Below, in pieces: positions 1 to 8,349 of a stretch of DNA of 50,348 nt. A program made the position numbers and the translations under genes. Every line of letters starts with the position of its first letter. Positions within the stretch are counted from its first letter, which is position 1. This DNA is from an uncultured Acidobacteriota bacterium. GTDB lineage: Bacteria; Acidobacteriota; Terriglobia; Terriglobales; Acidobacteriaceae. The notes beneath the pieces are model-generated. The model saw only the letters and a program-made list of their open reading frames with translations. It was not told the DNA's origin and made no database searches. The DNA is taken from positions 1-50,348 of the forward strand of contig CAINND010000116.1 of the NCBI GenBank assembly GCA_903851035.1. The letters run 5' to 3'.

Positions 1-361
1 CATGTAGCGCCCGGTTCTCCTGCAGTAGGTTCCATCCCGCACTCCCTCATCACCATCCCCACTGGTAGCGTCGTTTGGCCGTTGGCTTCTCCGCCATGGA
101 GTCGTAGGCCGGGCTTTGCCCGCGCGCGGCGCTCATAGCGTAATGCGGCCTTGCTATTGCTTATCCCTTCCTTTCAGCGCCTTGCGCGGATCGCACGAAA
201 TCCGGCTACGAACGATTGTGCTGCACTGAGTATCTCGGATTCCTTGCATGGCAATTTGTGGCGAGGTGTCCCGGATTGCTCAGCATCGAGATGTGCAGGG
301 TGCAACACTCGCTCCGCAGTTATAGATAGATATTTTTCCGCTAAGCGGAAAGGAGTTATTC
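1..361. other. Non-coding 5' region before the acyl-CoA operon
   Basis: No convincing gene is visible here. Short open frames on both strands lack a ribosome site and family resemblance. The last 30 bases carry the translation-initiation region of the next gene (see 335-355). On the minus strand an ATG at position 3 has an AGGAG about 13 bases upstream, so a divergent gene could begin at the window edge, but it cannot be tested. I see no clear sigma-70 promoter. Confidence 0.6.
335..355 (+). promoter_or_regulatory. Hairpin touching the ribosome-binding site of the CoA-transferase gene
   Basis: TTTCCGC (335-341) and GCGGAAA (345-351) form a perfect 7-bp stem with a three-base loop. The following GGAG (352-355) is the Shine-Dalgarno sequence, six bases before the ATG at 362. 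The stem takes up the purines just 5' of GGAG, so it could modulate translation or 5' stability of the operon mRNA. The pairing is seen directly; a regulatory role is inference. Confidence 0.4.
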
Positions 362-1963
362 ATGTCTAAAGTCATCAAGGTGACAGAAGTAGCAGCGCTC
401 ATTAAGGATGGCGCGACGCTCGGTGCCAGCGCACTCACCCTGGCCGGCTGGCCGGAGGATGTGGCCAAGTCCATCGAGAAGAGCTTCCTGGAGACCAACC
501 ACCCCAAGAACATGACCCTGGTTCACGCCAGCGGCATCGGCGACTGGAAGACCAAGGGCACGCAGCACTTCGCCCATCCCGGCATGGTGTCGAAATGGAT
601 CGGCGGACACACCGGCCTTTCGCCGGATATGGCCAAGATGGTCATCGACGGCGTCTGCGAAGGTTATTGCCTGCCGCAGGGCGTCATCTGCCAGCTCTGG
701 CGTGAAATCGCCGCCAAGCGTCCCGGCGTCATCACCAAGATCGGTCTGGGCACCTTCTGCGATCCTCGCCTTGAGGGCGGCAAGATGAACAAGGCCACCA
801 CCAAGGAATTGGTCCAGGTGATTCAGGTCGCCGGCGAAGAGTATCTGCTCTATCCCACCTTCCCGGTTGACGTGGCCATCATCCGCGGCACCACGGCTGA
901 CGAGTTCGGCAACATGACAGTGGACGATGAAGGCGCGCTGCTGGAATGCCTGCCGCTCGCCCAGGCCGCCAAGAACAGCGGCGGCATCGTCATCGCCCAG
1001 GTCAAGTATCTTGCGCAGACCGGAACGCTGCATCCCAAGAAGGTACGCGTACCCGGCGTGCTTGTGGATTACATCGTGGTCTCGTCGCCGGATGAACACT
1101 GGCAGAGTTCGGCCACGGTATTCAACCCGGGCTTCTCCGGTGATGTGGAAGTCCCGCTCAACAACATTCCCGAGATGTCCCTGGACGAGCGTCTCATCAT
1201 TGCCCGCCGCGCCGCCATGGAGCTGACGCCGGGATCGGTGGTGAACCTCGGAATCGGCATGCCGGAAGGCGTGGCTGGCGTGGCCAGCATGGAAGGCGTC
1301 AGTGACCTGCTGACCCTGACCACCGAGATCGGTTCGATCGGCGGCATCCCCGCGGCCGGCGACTTCGGCATGGCTTACAACGTGCAGGCCTTCGTCGAGC
1401 AGCAGGCGCAGTTTGACTGGTACGACGGCGGCGGCCTGGATCAGGCCTTCCTGGGCGCGGCCGAGGTCTCGCTCAATGGCAACGTCAACGTCAGCAAGTT
1501 CAAGGGACGCTGCGTGGGCTGCGGCGGATTCATCAACATCACCCAGAACGCCAAGAAAGTGGTATACTGCGGCACCTTCACCGCCGGCGGCCTGAAGATC
1601 GCCATTGAAAACGGCAAGCTGATCATCAAGCAGGAAGGCAAGGGCAAAAAGTATGTGGAAACCGTCGAGCAGGTGACCTTCAGCGGCGCCTACGCGAAGC
1701 AGACCAAGCAGCCCGTGCTCTTCATCACCGAACGCGCCGTCTTCGAGCTGATCGATGGCGTCGTCACCCTCACCGAAGTGGCCCCCGGAGTACGTCTGGA
1801 AGAGGACATTCTCGCCCAGATGACCTTCACGCCGCGCATTTCGCCCAACCTCAAGCCCATGCCGCCGGAGATCTTCCACGCCAAGTGGGGCGGCCTGCGC
1901 AAGATTCTTGAGGCCAAGATGGTAAAGGCCAGCGAGCCCGCTGCTGAGCTGGTTACAGCGTAA
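362..1963 (+). CDS. Fused alpha/beta family-I CoA-transferase, YdiF/Pct-like
   Basis: 533-aa enzyme that moves CoA between an acyl-CoA and a free carboxylate such as acetate, propionate or acetoacetate. Both halves of a family-I CoA-transferase are fused in one chain, as in E. coli YdiF (about 530 aa) and clostridial propionate CoA-transferase. The second half carries the glycine-rich NLGIGMPEGVA and the active-site region TTEIGSIGG, in which Glu322 is the expected thioester-forming residue. Start: ATG after GGAG with a six-base spacer. It is the first gene of a tight operon with acyl-CoA dehydrogenases and Etf/Fix proteins, matching the E. coli ydiF-ydiO-ydiQRST order. It probably activates the short-chain acid degraded by the downstream enzymes. 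The substrate cannot be read from sequence. Confidence 0.88.
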   Translation: MSKVIKVTEVAALIKDGATLGASALTLAGWPEDVAKSIEKSFLETNHPKNMTLVHASGIGDWKTKGTQHFAHPGMVSKWIGGHTGLSPDMAKMVIDGVCEGYCLPQGVICQLWREIAAKRPGVITKIGLGTFCDPRLEGGKMNKATTKELVQVIQVAGEEYLLYPTFPVDVAIIRGTTADEFGNMTVDDEGALLECLPLAQAAKNSGGIVIAQVKYLAQTGTLHPKKVRVPGVLVDYIVVSSPDEHWQSSATVFNPGFSGDVEVPLNNIPEMSLDERLIIARRAAMELTPGSVVNLGIGMPEGVAGVASMEGVSDLLTLTTEIGSIGGIPAAGDFGMAYNVQAFVEQQAQFDWYDGGGLDQAFLGAAEVSLNGNVNVSKFKGRCVGCGGFINITQNAKKVVYCGTFTAGGLKIAIENGKLIIKQEGKGKKYVETVEQVTFSGAYAKQTKQPVLFITERAVFELIDGVVTLTEVAPGVRLEEDILAQMTFTPRISPNLKPMPPEIFHAKWGGLRKILEAKMVKASEPAAELVTA

Positions 1964-2010
1964 ACACAGAACACTGAAAGACCAGGAATTCGAGGAAAGG
2001 TCAATACAAC

Positions 2011-3165
2011 ATGAGCATTCTTACAGCGGAACAAATAGCTATTAAACAGGCGGCAAAGGAGTTCGTCGCCAAAAACATCATCCCCGTAGCCGATGCGCTG
2101 GACAAAACCTGCGAGTTTCACCCCAAGGTTCTGGCAGCAGCCAAGGAGAGCAAGATTTTCGCCATGGCCGTGCCCAAGGAATACGGTGGGCTCGACTACG
2201 ACGCGCTGACCCAGGCCATTGTGTTGGAGGAATGGGGCTACGGTTGCGCCGGCATCGGCACCACGCTGGCCGCCAGCATCCTCAGCATGGATTCCGTGCT
2301 GATTGCAGGCACGCACGAGCAGAAGCTCCGCTACTTCAAGCCGATCCTGAATTCGGAGATCGGCTCCTTCGGACTGACCGAGCCGGGCGCGGGTTCCGAC
2401 GCCGGCGCCGGCAAGACGACGGCCATCAAGCAGGGCGATGAGTACGTCCTGAACGGCACCAAGTGCTGGATCACCAACGGCGGCTACGCCAGCGTCTATG
2501 TGATCTTCGCGCTGACCGATCCGGCGGCCGGCATGAAGGGCTTGAGCGCCTTCATCGTCGAGCGCGGCCGGCCGGGCTTCACCATCGGCACGGTGGATCA
2601 CAAGCTGGGCATCCGCAGCTCGAACACCGTGGAACTGCTGCTGAAGGACGTCCACATTCCCGCCAACAACCTGCTGGGCAAGGAAGGCGAGGGCATGAAG
2701 GTCGCCATGAAGACCCTCGACATGGCTCGCCCGGCCATCGCCGCCCTCAGCGTCGGCCTGGCTCAGCGCGCTCTGGACGAGTGCGCCAAGCATGTGCTGG
2801 CCACCTTTACCGGCAAGAACTATGCAGGACAGACCCTGCAGTTCAAGCTGGCCGACATGCAGATCCTGGTGGAAGCCGCTCGCGAGACGCTGCACAACAC
2901 CATGCGCCTGCGCGATGCCGGAAAGCCCTTCTCGAAGGAATCGGCCATTGCCAAGACCTTCTGCGCCGACGTAGCCATGCAGGTGACGACCACGGCCGTC
3001 AGCCTGATGGGTTCCTACGGCTATACGCACCTGGGCAAGTACATGCGCGACTCCAAGATCATGCAGATTTATGAAGGCACCAACCAGATTCAGCGGCTCG
3101 TGATTTCGCGCGCCGTTCTGACTCCTGCGCCGGCTCCGGCCGCTGCACAGAAAGCAGGTATCTAA
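2011..3165 (+). CDS. Acyl-CoA dehydrogenase, canonical catalytic subunit (YdiO-like)
   Basis: 384-aa FAD enzyme introducing the alpha-beta double bond into an acyl-CoA and reducing Etf. It has the usual helical N-terminal domain, the beta-domain signature FGLTEPGAGSDA, and the C-terminal helical domain with YEGTNQIQR. Glu355 in that motif is the short-chain/butyryl-type catalytic base position. A Pro/Ala-rich tail closes the protein. Start: ATG preceded by GAGGAAAGG. Its stop codon overlaps the next ATG (TAATG), so it is translationally coupled to a second, divergent dehydrogenase. Context suggests short-chain acyl-CoA oxidation; chain length is inferred only from family. Confidence 0.9.
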   Translation: MSILTAEQIAIKQAAKEFVAKNIIPVADALDKTCEFHPKVLAAAKESKIFAMAVPKEYGGLDYDALTQAIVLEEWGYGCAGIGTTLAASILSMDSVLIAGTHEQKLRYFKPILNSEIGSFGLTEPGAGSDAGAGKTTAIKQGDEYVLNGTKCWITNGGYASVYVIFALTDPAAGMKGLSAFIVERGRPGFTIGTVDHKLGIRSSNTVELLLKDVHIPANNLLGKEGEGMKVAMKTLDMARPAIAALSVGLAQRALDECAKHVLATFTGKNYAGQTLQFKLADMQILVEAARETLHNTMRLRDAGKPFSKESAIAKTFCADVAMQVTTTAVSLMGSYGYTHLGKYMRDSKIMQIYEGTNQIQRLVISRAVLTPAPAPAAAQKAGI

Positions 3166-4298
3166 TGAATTTCGAACTCACAGAAGAACAACAGCTCATC
3201 GGGCAGAGCGCCCGTGAATTTGGCAAAGAGTACCTGGAACCCATTGCCGTCGACCTGGACCACACGGGCGAGTACCCGGCCAAGATCATTGCCAAGCTCG
3301 CAGGTCATGACTTCCTGGGCCTGCTGCTGCCCGCCGAAGTTGGCGGCGCCGGCGCTGGTTTTGCCAGCTACGTCGAGGTGATCGAGAACCTGTCGCGTTA
3401 CTCGGCTGCCGTGGCCAGCATCGTCAACAACCACACCATCGCCGCACTGGCCCTGGAGCTATACGGTTCGCCCGAGCAGAAGAAGACCTATCTGCCGAAG
3501 CTGGCCAAGGGTGAAACGCTGGGTTCGCTGGCTCTGTTTGAGAGCGGCCCGACTCCGGGCGTGGGCCCCGATGCTCTGACCGCCGTGAAGCATGCCGAAG
3601 GTTGGGTGCTGAATGGCAAGAAGGCTTATGTGCGCAATGCCGGCGTCGCCGGTGTGTACATCGTCTTCGCCACCGCTGATCCGGCCCTGGGCGCCAAGGC
3701 GCTGACGGCCTTCGTGGTGGATTCCAAGACGACAGGCCTGAAGGTTGGCAAACTCGAAGAGACCATGGGCCTGAAGGGTTGCCCGGTGGCCGAAATCACC
3801 TTTGAGAACGTGGTACTGCCGGAGACGGCCGTACTGGGCACGGTCAACCAGGGTCAGGCAATCGCCGCCAAGCTGCTGTCCATCTTCTACGTGGCCGAGG
3901 CTGCGCAGACCGTGGGCATCGGACAGGCTGCCGTGGAGCATGCCGCCGCATATGCCAAACAGCGCGTGCAGTTCGGCAAGCCGGTTGCCGTCTTGCAGGC
4001 CGTCCAGACCATGCTGGCCGAAGTTGCGACCGACGTGCACCTGGCTCGCCTGGGACTGCAGAACGCTGCCCTGCTGATTGAAGAGGGCAAACCGTTCGAG
4101 GTGGAAGCGGCCATGATCCGCAGCTTCCTCGTTCGCCTGGGACCGAAGATGATGCTGGATACCTGCCAGGTGGAGGGTGGATTCGGATACAGCGAATTCA
4201 TGCCGCTGCCCCGCCTGTTCCGCGACATCGCAGGAACCGTCCTTCTTGACGCGCCGGGCGACTATCCGGACAAAACAATCGCGGCCAGCATCGCCTAG
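3165..4298 (+). CDS. Acyl-CoA dehydrogenase paralogue with altered active-site motif
   Basis: 377-aa acyl-CoA dehydrogenase fold, overlapping the previous gene by one base. The N-terminal and FAD domains are recognisable. The C-terminal YEGT..IQR motif is gone: after the conserved Arg353-Asp354 the sequence reads IAGTVLLDAPGDYPDK. Aligning on Arg-Asp puts Asp362 where the partner has its catalytic Glu355. The FAD-domain motif is also divergent (ALFESGPTPG instead of LTEPGAGSD). It may be a non-catalytic or altered subunit of a heteromeric dehydrogenase with its neighbour, as in the actinobacterial steroid-degrading acyl-CoA dehydrogenases, where only one subunit keeps the base. Alternatively it may be a separate enzyme of different specificity. 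Confidence 0.85.
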   Translation: MNFELTEEQQLIGQSAREFGKEYLEPIAVDLDHTGEYPAKIIAKLAGHDFLGLLLPAEVGGAGAGFASYVEVIENLSRYSAAVASIVNNHTIAALALELYGSPEQKKTYLPKLAKGETLGSLALFESGPTPGVGPDALTAVKHAEGWVLNGKKAYVRNAGVAGVYIVFATADPALGAKALTAFVVDSKTTGLKVGKLEETMGLKGCPVAEITFENVVLPETAVLGTVNQGQAIAAKLLSIFYVAEAAQTVGIGQAAVEHAAAYAKQRVQFGKPVAVLQAVQTMLAEVATDVHLARLGLQNAALLIEEGKPFEVEAAMIRSFLVRLGPKMMLDTCQVEGGFGYSEFMPLPRLFRDIAGTVLLDAPGDYPDKTIAASIA

Positions 4299-4319
4299 CC
4301 GCCAGGAGTAGTTTCAAAA

Positions 4320-5099
4320 ATGCCGAACTGTCTGGTTTGTTACAAGTGGACGCTCGACGAGCAGGACATCAAGATCAAGTCCGAGGACCTGAGTCTGGAT
4401 TCCAGCCGGGCCAAGGGTAAGATCAGCGACTTCGATCGCAACGCGATTGAAGAAGCCGCCCTGCTCGTCGAGAAGCTCGGAGGTGCCGTGGCTGCGTTAA
4501 GCTACGGCACCGCCGCCGTTAAACAATCACTCAAAGACGTGCTCTCCCGCGGCCCGGAAAAATCCTACTGGGTTGCCGATGCCTCCGCCGAACAGGCCGA
4601 CGCCACGGTCACCGCCACGGTGCTGGCCGCCGCCATCCGCAAGATCGGTCCCTTTGACCTGATCCTGCTGGGCGAAGGCAGCAGCGACCTCTTCAATCAG
4701 CAGACTGCGCCGCGACTGGCCGCCCTGCTGGGACTTCCCTGCCTCAGCTTCGTCAACAAGCTCGAGGTCGAGGGCGACGTGGTCAAGGCCACGCGCAAGC
4801 TCGATGACTCCGTCGAGGTCGTCACCGTAAAAACGCCGGTTGTCATCAGCGTGCTCAGCGAAATCAACAAGCCGCGCATCCCCAGCCTGAAGCAGGTATT
4901 GAGCGCAGCCAAAAAGCCGAACCAGGAGCTGACCGTCGCCGACTTGGGCCTTACGCCCGAAGATCTGGCGCCGAAGGCCGTGCGCAAGTCCGTCAAGGGC
5001 TTTGTGATGCAGCGCAAGAACATCATTTTCAAGGAAACGGCCGCCGCCGCTAACGTTGCCAAGCTCAAGGAGAGCCTGGCTTCGCTCGGCCTGAGCTAG
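4320..5099 (+). CDS. etfB: Electron transfer flavoprotein beta subunit (FixA/YdiQ-like)
   Basis: 259-aa EtfB, the AMP- (or second FAD-) binding subunit of the electron transfer flavoprotein that takes electrons from acyl-CoA dehydrogenase. It has the typical N-terminus (LVCYKWTLDEQD), the SDFDRNAIEEA segment of the nucleotide-binding fold, and a C-terminal region with GLTPEDL and a basic KSVKGFVMQRK stretch. Length is normal. It lies 21 bases after the second dehydrogenase and 13 before etfA. Because fixC and fixX follow, this is the FixA-type arrangement. Whether the complex is bifurcating (two FAD) or a simple carrier cannot be told here. Confidence 0.9.
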   Translation: MPNCLVCYKWTLDEQDIKIKSEDLSLDSSRAKGKISDFDRNAIEEAALLVEKLGGAVAALSYGTAAVKQSLKDVLSRGPEKSYWVADASAEQADATVTATVLAAAIRKIGPFDLILLGEGSSDLFNQQTAPRLAALLGLPCLSFVNKLEVEGDVVKATRKLDDSVEVVTVKTPVVISVLSEINKPRIPSLKQVLSAAKKPNQELTVADLGLTPEDLAPKAVRKSVKGFVMQRKNIIFKETAAAANVAKLKESLASLGLS

Positions 5100-5112
5100 G
5101 AGCAGAACCGTC

Positions 5113-6033
5113 ATGGCAGGAATTTTCATATTTTCAGAAGACCGCGCGCTGGCCGCGCAGTTGCTCACCCCGGCCTTGGAACTGAAAGCCGCACTCGGCG
5201 AGCCGCTGACCGTACTGGCACTCGATGCTGCACAGGCCACCGAGCTTTCCACACTGGGAGCCGACAAGGTTCTTGTGGTGGGCGACAGTGCCACCTGGAT
5301 CGAAGGCCTGGGCGAGCCCCTGGCTGCACTTGTGGCCCATGCCAGCGTCGTGCTGGTGGGCGGAACCCTGCGCGGCAAGCATCTGGCGGCCGACGTGGCA
5401 GCCCGGTTGAAGACCGGCATGACCACCGACGCCAAGGCCGTGCGCATCGCCGGCGGCAAGCTGGTGGCAACGCGCATCCTTTACGCCGGACTGGCCGTGT
5501 GCGATGAGGAACTGCCGCTGCCCGCGGTGGTCACCATTCGCGCCCGCACATTCCTGGCACCTACAACGACCACGGCTGCTGCTCCCATTGAGCAGGCTGT
5601 GGCCAAGGCCGATGCCCGCGTCACGGTGGAGAGCGTCACGCCCACCAGTACCGCAGGCGTGGACATCACGGCCGCCAGCCGGCTGATCGCCGTCGGACGC
5701 GGCTTCCGCGCCAAGGACGACCTCAAGCTGGCCGAAGACCTCGGCAAGGTGCTGGGAGCCGAACTGGCCTGCACCCGCGGCATCGCCGAGGACGAGCACT
5801 GGCTGCCCATCGAGCGCTACATCGGCATCAGCGGACAGACCGTCAAGCCGGAGCTCTATCTGGCCGTCGGTCTCAGCGGACAGGTGCAGCACATGGTCGG
5901 CTGCCGCGAGTCCAAGACGATCGTGGCCATCAATAACGACGAGCGTTCACCCATCTTCGAAGCCGCTGATTACGGCATCGTGGGCGATCTCTACGAGGTT
6001 CTGCCGCTTTTGACGGCAGCCCTCAGGAAGTAG
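5113..6033 (+). CDS. etfA: Electron transfer flavoprotein alpha subunit (FixB/YdiR-like)
   Basis: 306-aa EtfA. The N-terminal half (about 1-180) is the ETF alpha/beta nucleotide-like fold. The C-terminal FAD domain begins near VGRGFRAKDDLKLAEDLG and contains the family signature IGISGQTVKPELYLAVGLSG followed by QHMVG, with a final INNDERSPIFEAADYGIVGD. Length is normal for the family. It sits between etfB and the quinone oxidoreductase gene with short spacers, so all Etf/Fix subunits should be co-translated. It hands electrons from the dehydrogenases to FixC at the membrane. Confidence 0.92.
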   Translation: MAGIFIFSEDRALAAQLLTPALELKAALGEPLTVLALDAAQATELSTLGADKVLVVGDSATWIEGLGEPLAALVAHASVVLVGGTLRGKHLAADVAARLKTGMTTDAKAVRIAGGKLVATRILYAGLAVCDEELPLPAVVTIRARTFLAPTTTTAAAPIEQAVAKADARVTVESVTPTSTAGVDITAASRLIAVGRGFRAKDDLKLAEDLGKVLGAELACTRGIAEDEHWLPIERYIGISGQTVKPELYLAVGLSGQVQHMVGCRESKTIVAINNDERSPIFEAADYGIVGDLYEVLPLLTAALRK

Positions 6034-6041
6034 CAATCATC

Positions 6042-7346
6042 ATGGCCAACGAGAACGAAGATAAGTTTGATGCAATCGTGGTCGGTGCAGGGCCGGCCGG
6101 TTCGGCCTGCGCCTACACCCTGGCCAAGGCGGGCCGCAACGTTCTGCTGCTGGAGCGCGGTAACAGCGCCGGCAGCAAGAACGTCAGCGGTGGCCGCCTG
6201 TACACCTACGCCCTGGAACTGGTCGAAGAAGGCCTGTATCAGCGCGCTCCGCTGCAACGCAAGATCGTGCGCGAGCAGATCATGATGCTGGGCGCGGAGA
6301 GCGCCATGACCGTGGATTACTTCAACCCGGCCTTTGGCGGCAACGACGCCGAGAAGAAAGCCGCGCAGTCCTACAGCGTGGTGCGCGCCTCGCTCGACGA
6401 ATGGTTCGCCGGCGAGGCTGAGACCGCCGGAGCCATACTCGCCAGCGGCCAGGTGGTGGACGGATTGATCGAGGAGAACGGCAAGATCGTCGGCATCAAG
6501 GTCGGTGAAGATGAGATGCGCGCCGACCTCGTGGTGGCCGCCGATGGCGTCAACTCCCTGCTGGGACAAAAGGCCGGACTCTTCCCCGATGCCTCGTCGC
6601 ACGCAGTCGGCGTTGGCGTTAAGGAGACCATCGAACTGCCGGACTCGGTCATCAATGCACGCTTCGGCGTCACAGACGCGGAAGGCGCGGCGCGCGTGGC
6701 CATCGGCTGCACGGATGGCATCAGCGGCGGTGCGTTTATGTACACCAACAAGGGCAGCCTCTCGCTCGGCATCGTCTTTAATGCCGATCAGGCAGGCAAA
6801 CAAAAGCGCCACATCCAGGACATCTTCCAGGACTTCAAGATGCACCCTGCGATCCAGGCATTGATCGAAGGTGGCACCAGCGTCGAATACGGCGCGCACC
6901 TGGTTCCGGAGAACGGCTACGACAGCATCCCCAAGCGGCTCTATCGCGACGGCTTCCTCGTAGTGGGCGATGCCGCGCAGTTCGGCATCAACACCGGCCT
7001 CATCATTCGCGGCATGGACCTGGCGATTGTCAGCGGCCTGGCCGCGGCCAAGGCGGCACTCAAGACAACCTCGCCTGCCGACCTCGGCCCGGAGTACATG
7101 CGGCAGCTCGACGAGTTGCTGCTGATGGCCAACCAGAAGGCCTACCGCAACTTCCATCACATCTTCGAGATCAATCGCATCTTCCACGGTTATCCCGAAC
7201 TTGCCAACGACGCACTGCAATTCCTCTTCACCGTGGACGGCAAAGTACCCACGCCCATGCTGAAGGGACTGCTCAACACGGTGCGCAAACATGCAAGCTA
7301 CGGCCAGTTGGCGGCCGACGGCTGGAAAGCGTTCCGTGCCCTATGA
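6042..7346 (+). CDS. fixC: FixC-like electron-transfer-flavoprotein:quinone oxidoreductase
   Basis: 434-aa FAD flavoprotein of the FixC/YdiS/ETF-QO family. The N-terminal dinucleotide fold has VVGAGPAGSACAY (residues 13-25), and the second FAD motif DGFLVVGDAAQFG precedes the GLIIRGMDLA segment. It should accept electrons from EtfAB and, with the ferredoxin-like FixX encoded next, reduce membrane quinone (menaquinone in this organism, judging from mqn genes at 25-27 kb). Its stop overlaps the fixX start by four bases (ATGA), which supports a stable FixC-FixX complex. No obvious transmembrane helix is present; the family is membrane-associated. Confidence 0.9.
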   Translation: MANENEDKFDAIVVGAGPAGSACAYTLAKAGRNVLLLERGNSAGSKNVSGGRLYTYALELVEEGLYQRAPLQRKIVREQIMMLGAESAMTVDYFNPAFGGNDAEKKAAQSYSVVRASLDEWFAGEAETAGAILASGQVVDGLIEENGKIVGIKVGEDEMRADLVVAADGVNSLLGQKAGLFPDASSHAVGVGVKETIELPDSVINARFGVTDAEGAARVAIGCTDGISGGAFMYTNKGSLSLGIVFNADQAGKQKRHIQDIFQDFKMHPAIQALIEGGTSVEYGAHLVPENGYDSIPKRLYRDGFLVVGDAAQFGINTGLIIRGMDLAIVSGLAAAKAALKTTSPADLGPEYMRQLDELLLMANQKAYRNFHHIFEINRIFHGYPELANDALQFLFTVDGKVPTPMLKGLLNTVRKHASYGQLAADGWKAFRAL

Positions 7347-7633
7347 CGATCAAAAAGTTCAGTCCGGAAGAGTTGCTCGCCCTGGACAAGTTCGCCGTGG
7401 ACGAGGGCAAGCCGCACATTCTGGTGGACAACAAGTACTGCGCCAAGTGCGAAATCAAACCTTGCCTGCTGGTATGCCCGGCGCGCTGCTATCGCCTCAA
7501 GGATGGCAACGTCAGCTTTGAGTACGCCGGCTGCCTGGAGTGCGGTACCTGCCGCGTTGTCTGCAAGGATGGCGGCGTCACCAGTTGGAATTATCCCCGC
7601 GCCACCTTTGGCGTGACATTCCGTTGCAGTTAA
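7343..7633 (+). CDS. fixX: FixX-like ferredoxin
   Basis: 96-aa iron-sulfur protein, the partner of FixC. It has two cysteine groups: Cys33, Cys36, Cys41, Cys45 (C-x2-C-x4-C-x3-CP) and Cys64, Cys67, Cys70, Cys74 (C-x2-C-x2-C-x3-C). The second is the conserved FixX [4Fe-4S] motif, CLECGTCRVVC. With Cys49 and Cys95 there are ten cysteines, so a second cluster is possible but not assured. The gene starts inside the fixC stop (ATGA) and ends the Etf/Fix block. A GC hairpin follows at 7646-7668. Confidence 0.88.
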   Translation: MTIKKFSPEELLALDKFAVDEGKPHILVDNKYCAKCEIKPCLLVCPARCYRLKDGNVSFEYAGCLECGTCRVVCKDGGVTSWNYPRATFGVTFRCS

Positions 7634-7645
7634 CAACAGTTCATC

Positions 7646-7668
7646 GCCGCCTGTGTTTTGCGGGCGGC
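7646..7668 (+). terminator. Intercistronic hairpin after fixX (possible partial terminator)
   Basis: GCCGCC (7646-7651) pairs with GGCGGC (7663-7668) around an 11-base loop, followed by TTTA. The U-tract is short, so it is more likely an attenuator or mRNA-stability element between fixX and the hydratase gene than a strong terminator. Confidence 0.35.
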
Positions 7669-7688
7669 TTTACTAAAGGAGAAACACA

Positions 7689-8117
7689 ATGTCTACCACC
7701 GCGGTTCCCACCTTTGAAGTTGGACAGACCTGCACTTATAGCCAGTTGATCGACGACAAGCTGGTCCATGGTTTTGCCGATCTGACCGGCGACCACAACA
7801 AGATTCACGAAGACGACGCCTTTGCCAAGAAGACCAAGTTCGGCCAGCGCATTGCACACGGCGGAATCCTCTTCGGCATCATCAGCAAGGTACTGGGCAC
7901 GGATATGCCCGGAATCGGCACGGTGTACCTCAGCCAGGTAATCAACTTCAAGATGCCGGTCTTTATCAACGACACGGTCACCCTGGTTGCCACCATCGCC
8001 GAGATTCGCCCCAAGGCCATCGCCAAGATCGACTGCATCATCACCAAGCAGACCGGCGAAGTTGTGTGCGACGGCTACGCGGAAGTGAAGCTGCCGGGCT
8101 GGCTGACCAAGATCTAA
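7689..8117 (+). CDS. MaoC-like (R)-specific enoyl-CoA hydratase
   Basis: 142-aa single hot-dog-fold protein of the MaoC/PhaJ type. The hydratase motif is clear: TGDHNKIHEDDAFA, with Asp35 and His40 as the expected catalytic dyad, then FGQRIAHGGIL. It should hydrate the trans-2-enoyl-CoA made by the dehydrogenases to (R)-3-hydroxyacyl-CoA. Start: ATG after AAAGGAGAAACACA. It follows fixX by 55 bases and precedes a GntP-type transporter, so the operon holds activation, oxidation and hydration steps but no thiolase or hydroxyacyl-CoA dehydrogenase. Those must lie elsewhere. Confidence 0.88.
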   Translation: MSTTAVPTFEVGQTCTYSQLIDDKLVHGFADLTGDHNKIHEDDAFAKKTKFGQRIAHGGILFGIISKVLGTDMPGIGTVYLSQVINFKMPVFINDTVTLVATIAEIRPKAIAKIDCIITKQTGEVVCDGYAEVKLPGWLTKI

Positions 8118-8130
8118 CCCTATCCCGGTT

Positions 8131-8160
8131 TTCCGCCTCCCACTTGCCCGGAAGGCGGAA
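8131..8160 (+). repeat. Inverted repeat in the spacer before the permease gene
   Basis: TTCCGCCT (8131-8138) pairs with AGGCGGAA (8153-8160). It lies in the 232-base spacer between the hydratase and permease genes, which otherwise shows no coding signal. The frame continues open upstream of the permease, but its Pro/Ser/Arg-rich translation does not look like protein. There is no U-run, so termination is unlikely. Confidence 0.35.
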
Positions 8161-8349
8161 GCTCCGCCCACAAGGTGGTGCCGGGCGGTGAGGGGCGGGG
8201 TGTGCAGCGCAAGCGCGAGCGCATACCCGCCTCCGCCTCCTTCCAGCGTGGAATCCCTGGCCGTGCCCGTTGCCCGCGCCAAGCTCCGCCGAGAAGACTG
8301 CCGCTCTAACCGGGCTCTGCCGATTAGTTATCTCCCTCAGGAGGGATTC

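Noticed and set aside
1-3. Possible minus-strand gene beginning at the left edge
   Set aside because: An ATG at position 3 with AGGAG about 13 bases upstream is suggestive, but none of the coding part is inside the window.
356-1879. 507-codon minus-strand open frame opposite the CoA-transferase gene
   Set aside because: Reverse-frame shadow of a gene with clear catalytic motifs.
8188-8349. N-terminal extension of the GntP permease
   Set aside because: The extra 54 residues are Pro/Ser/Arg-rich, end before a good Shine-Dalgarno sequence, and precede a normal first membrane helix at 8350.
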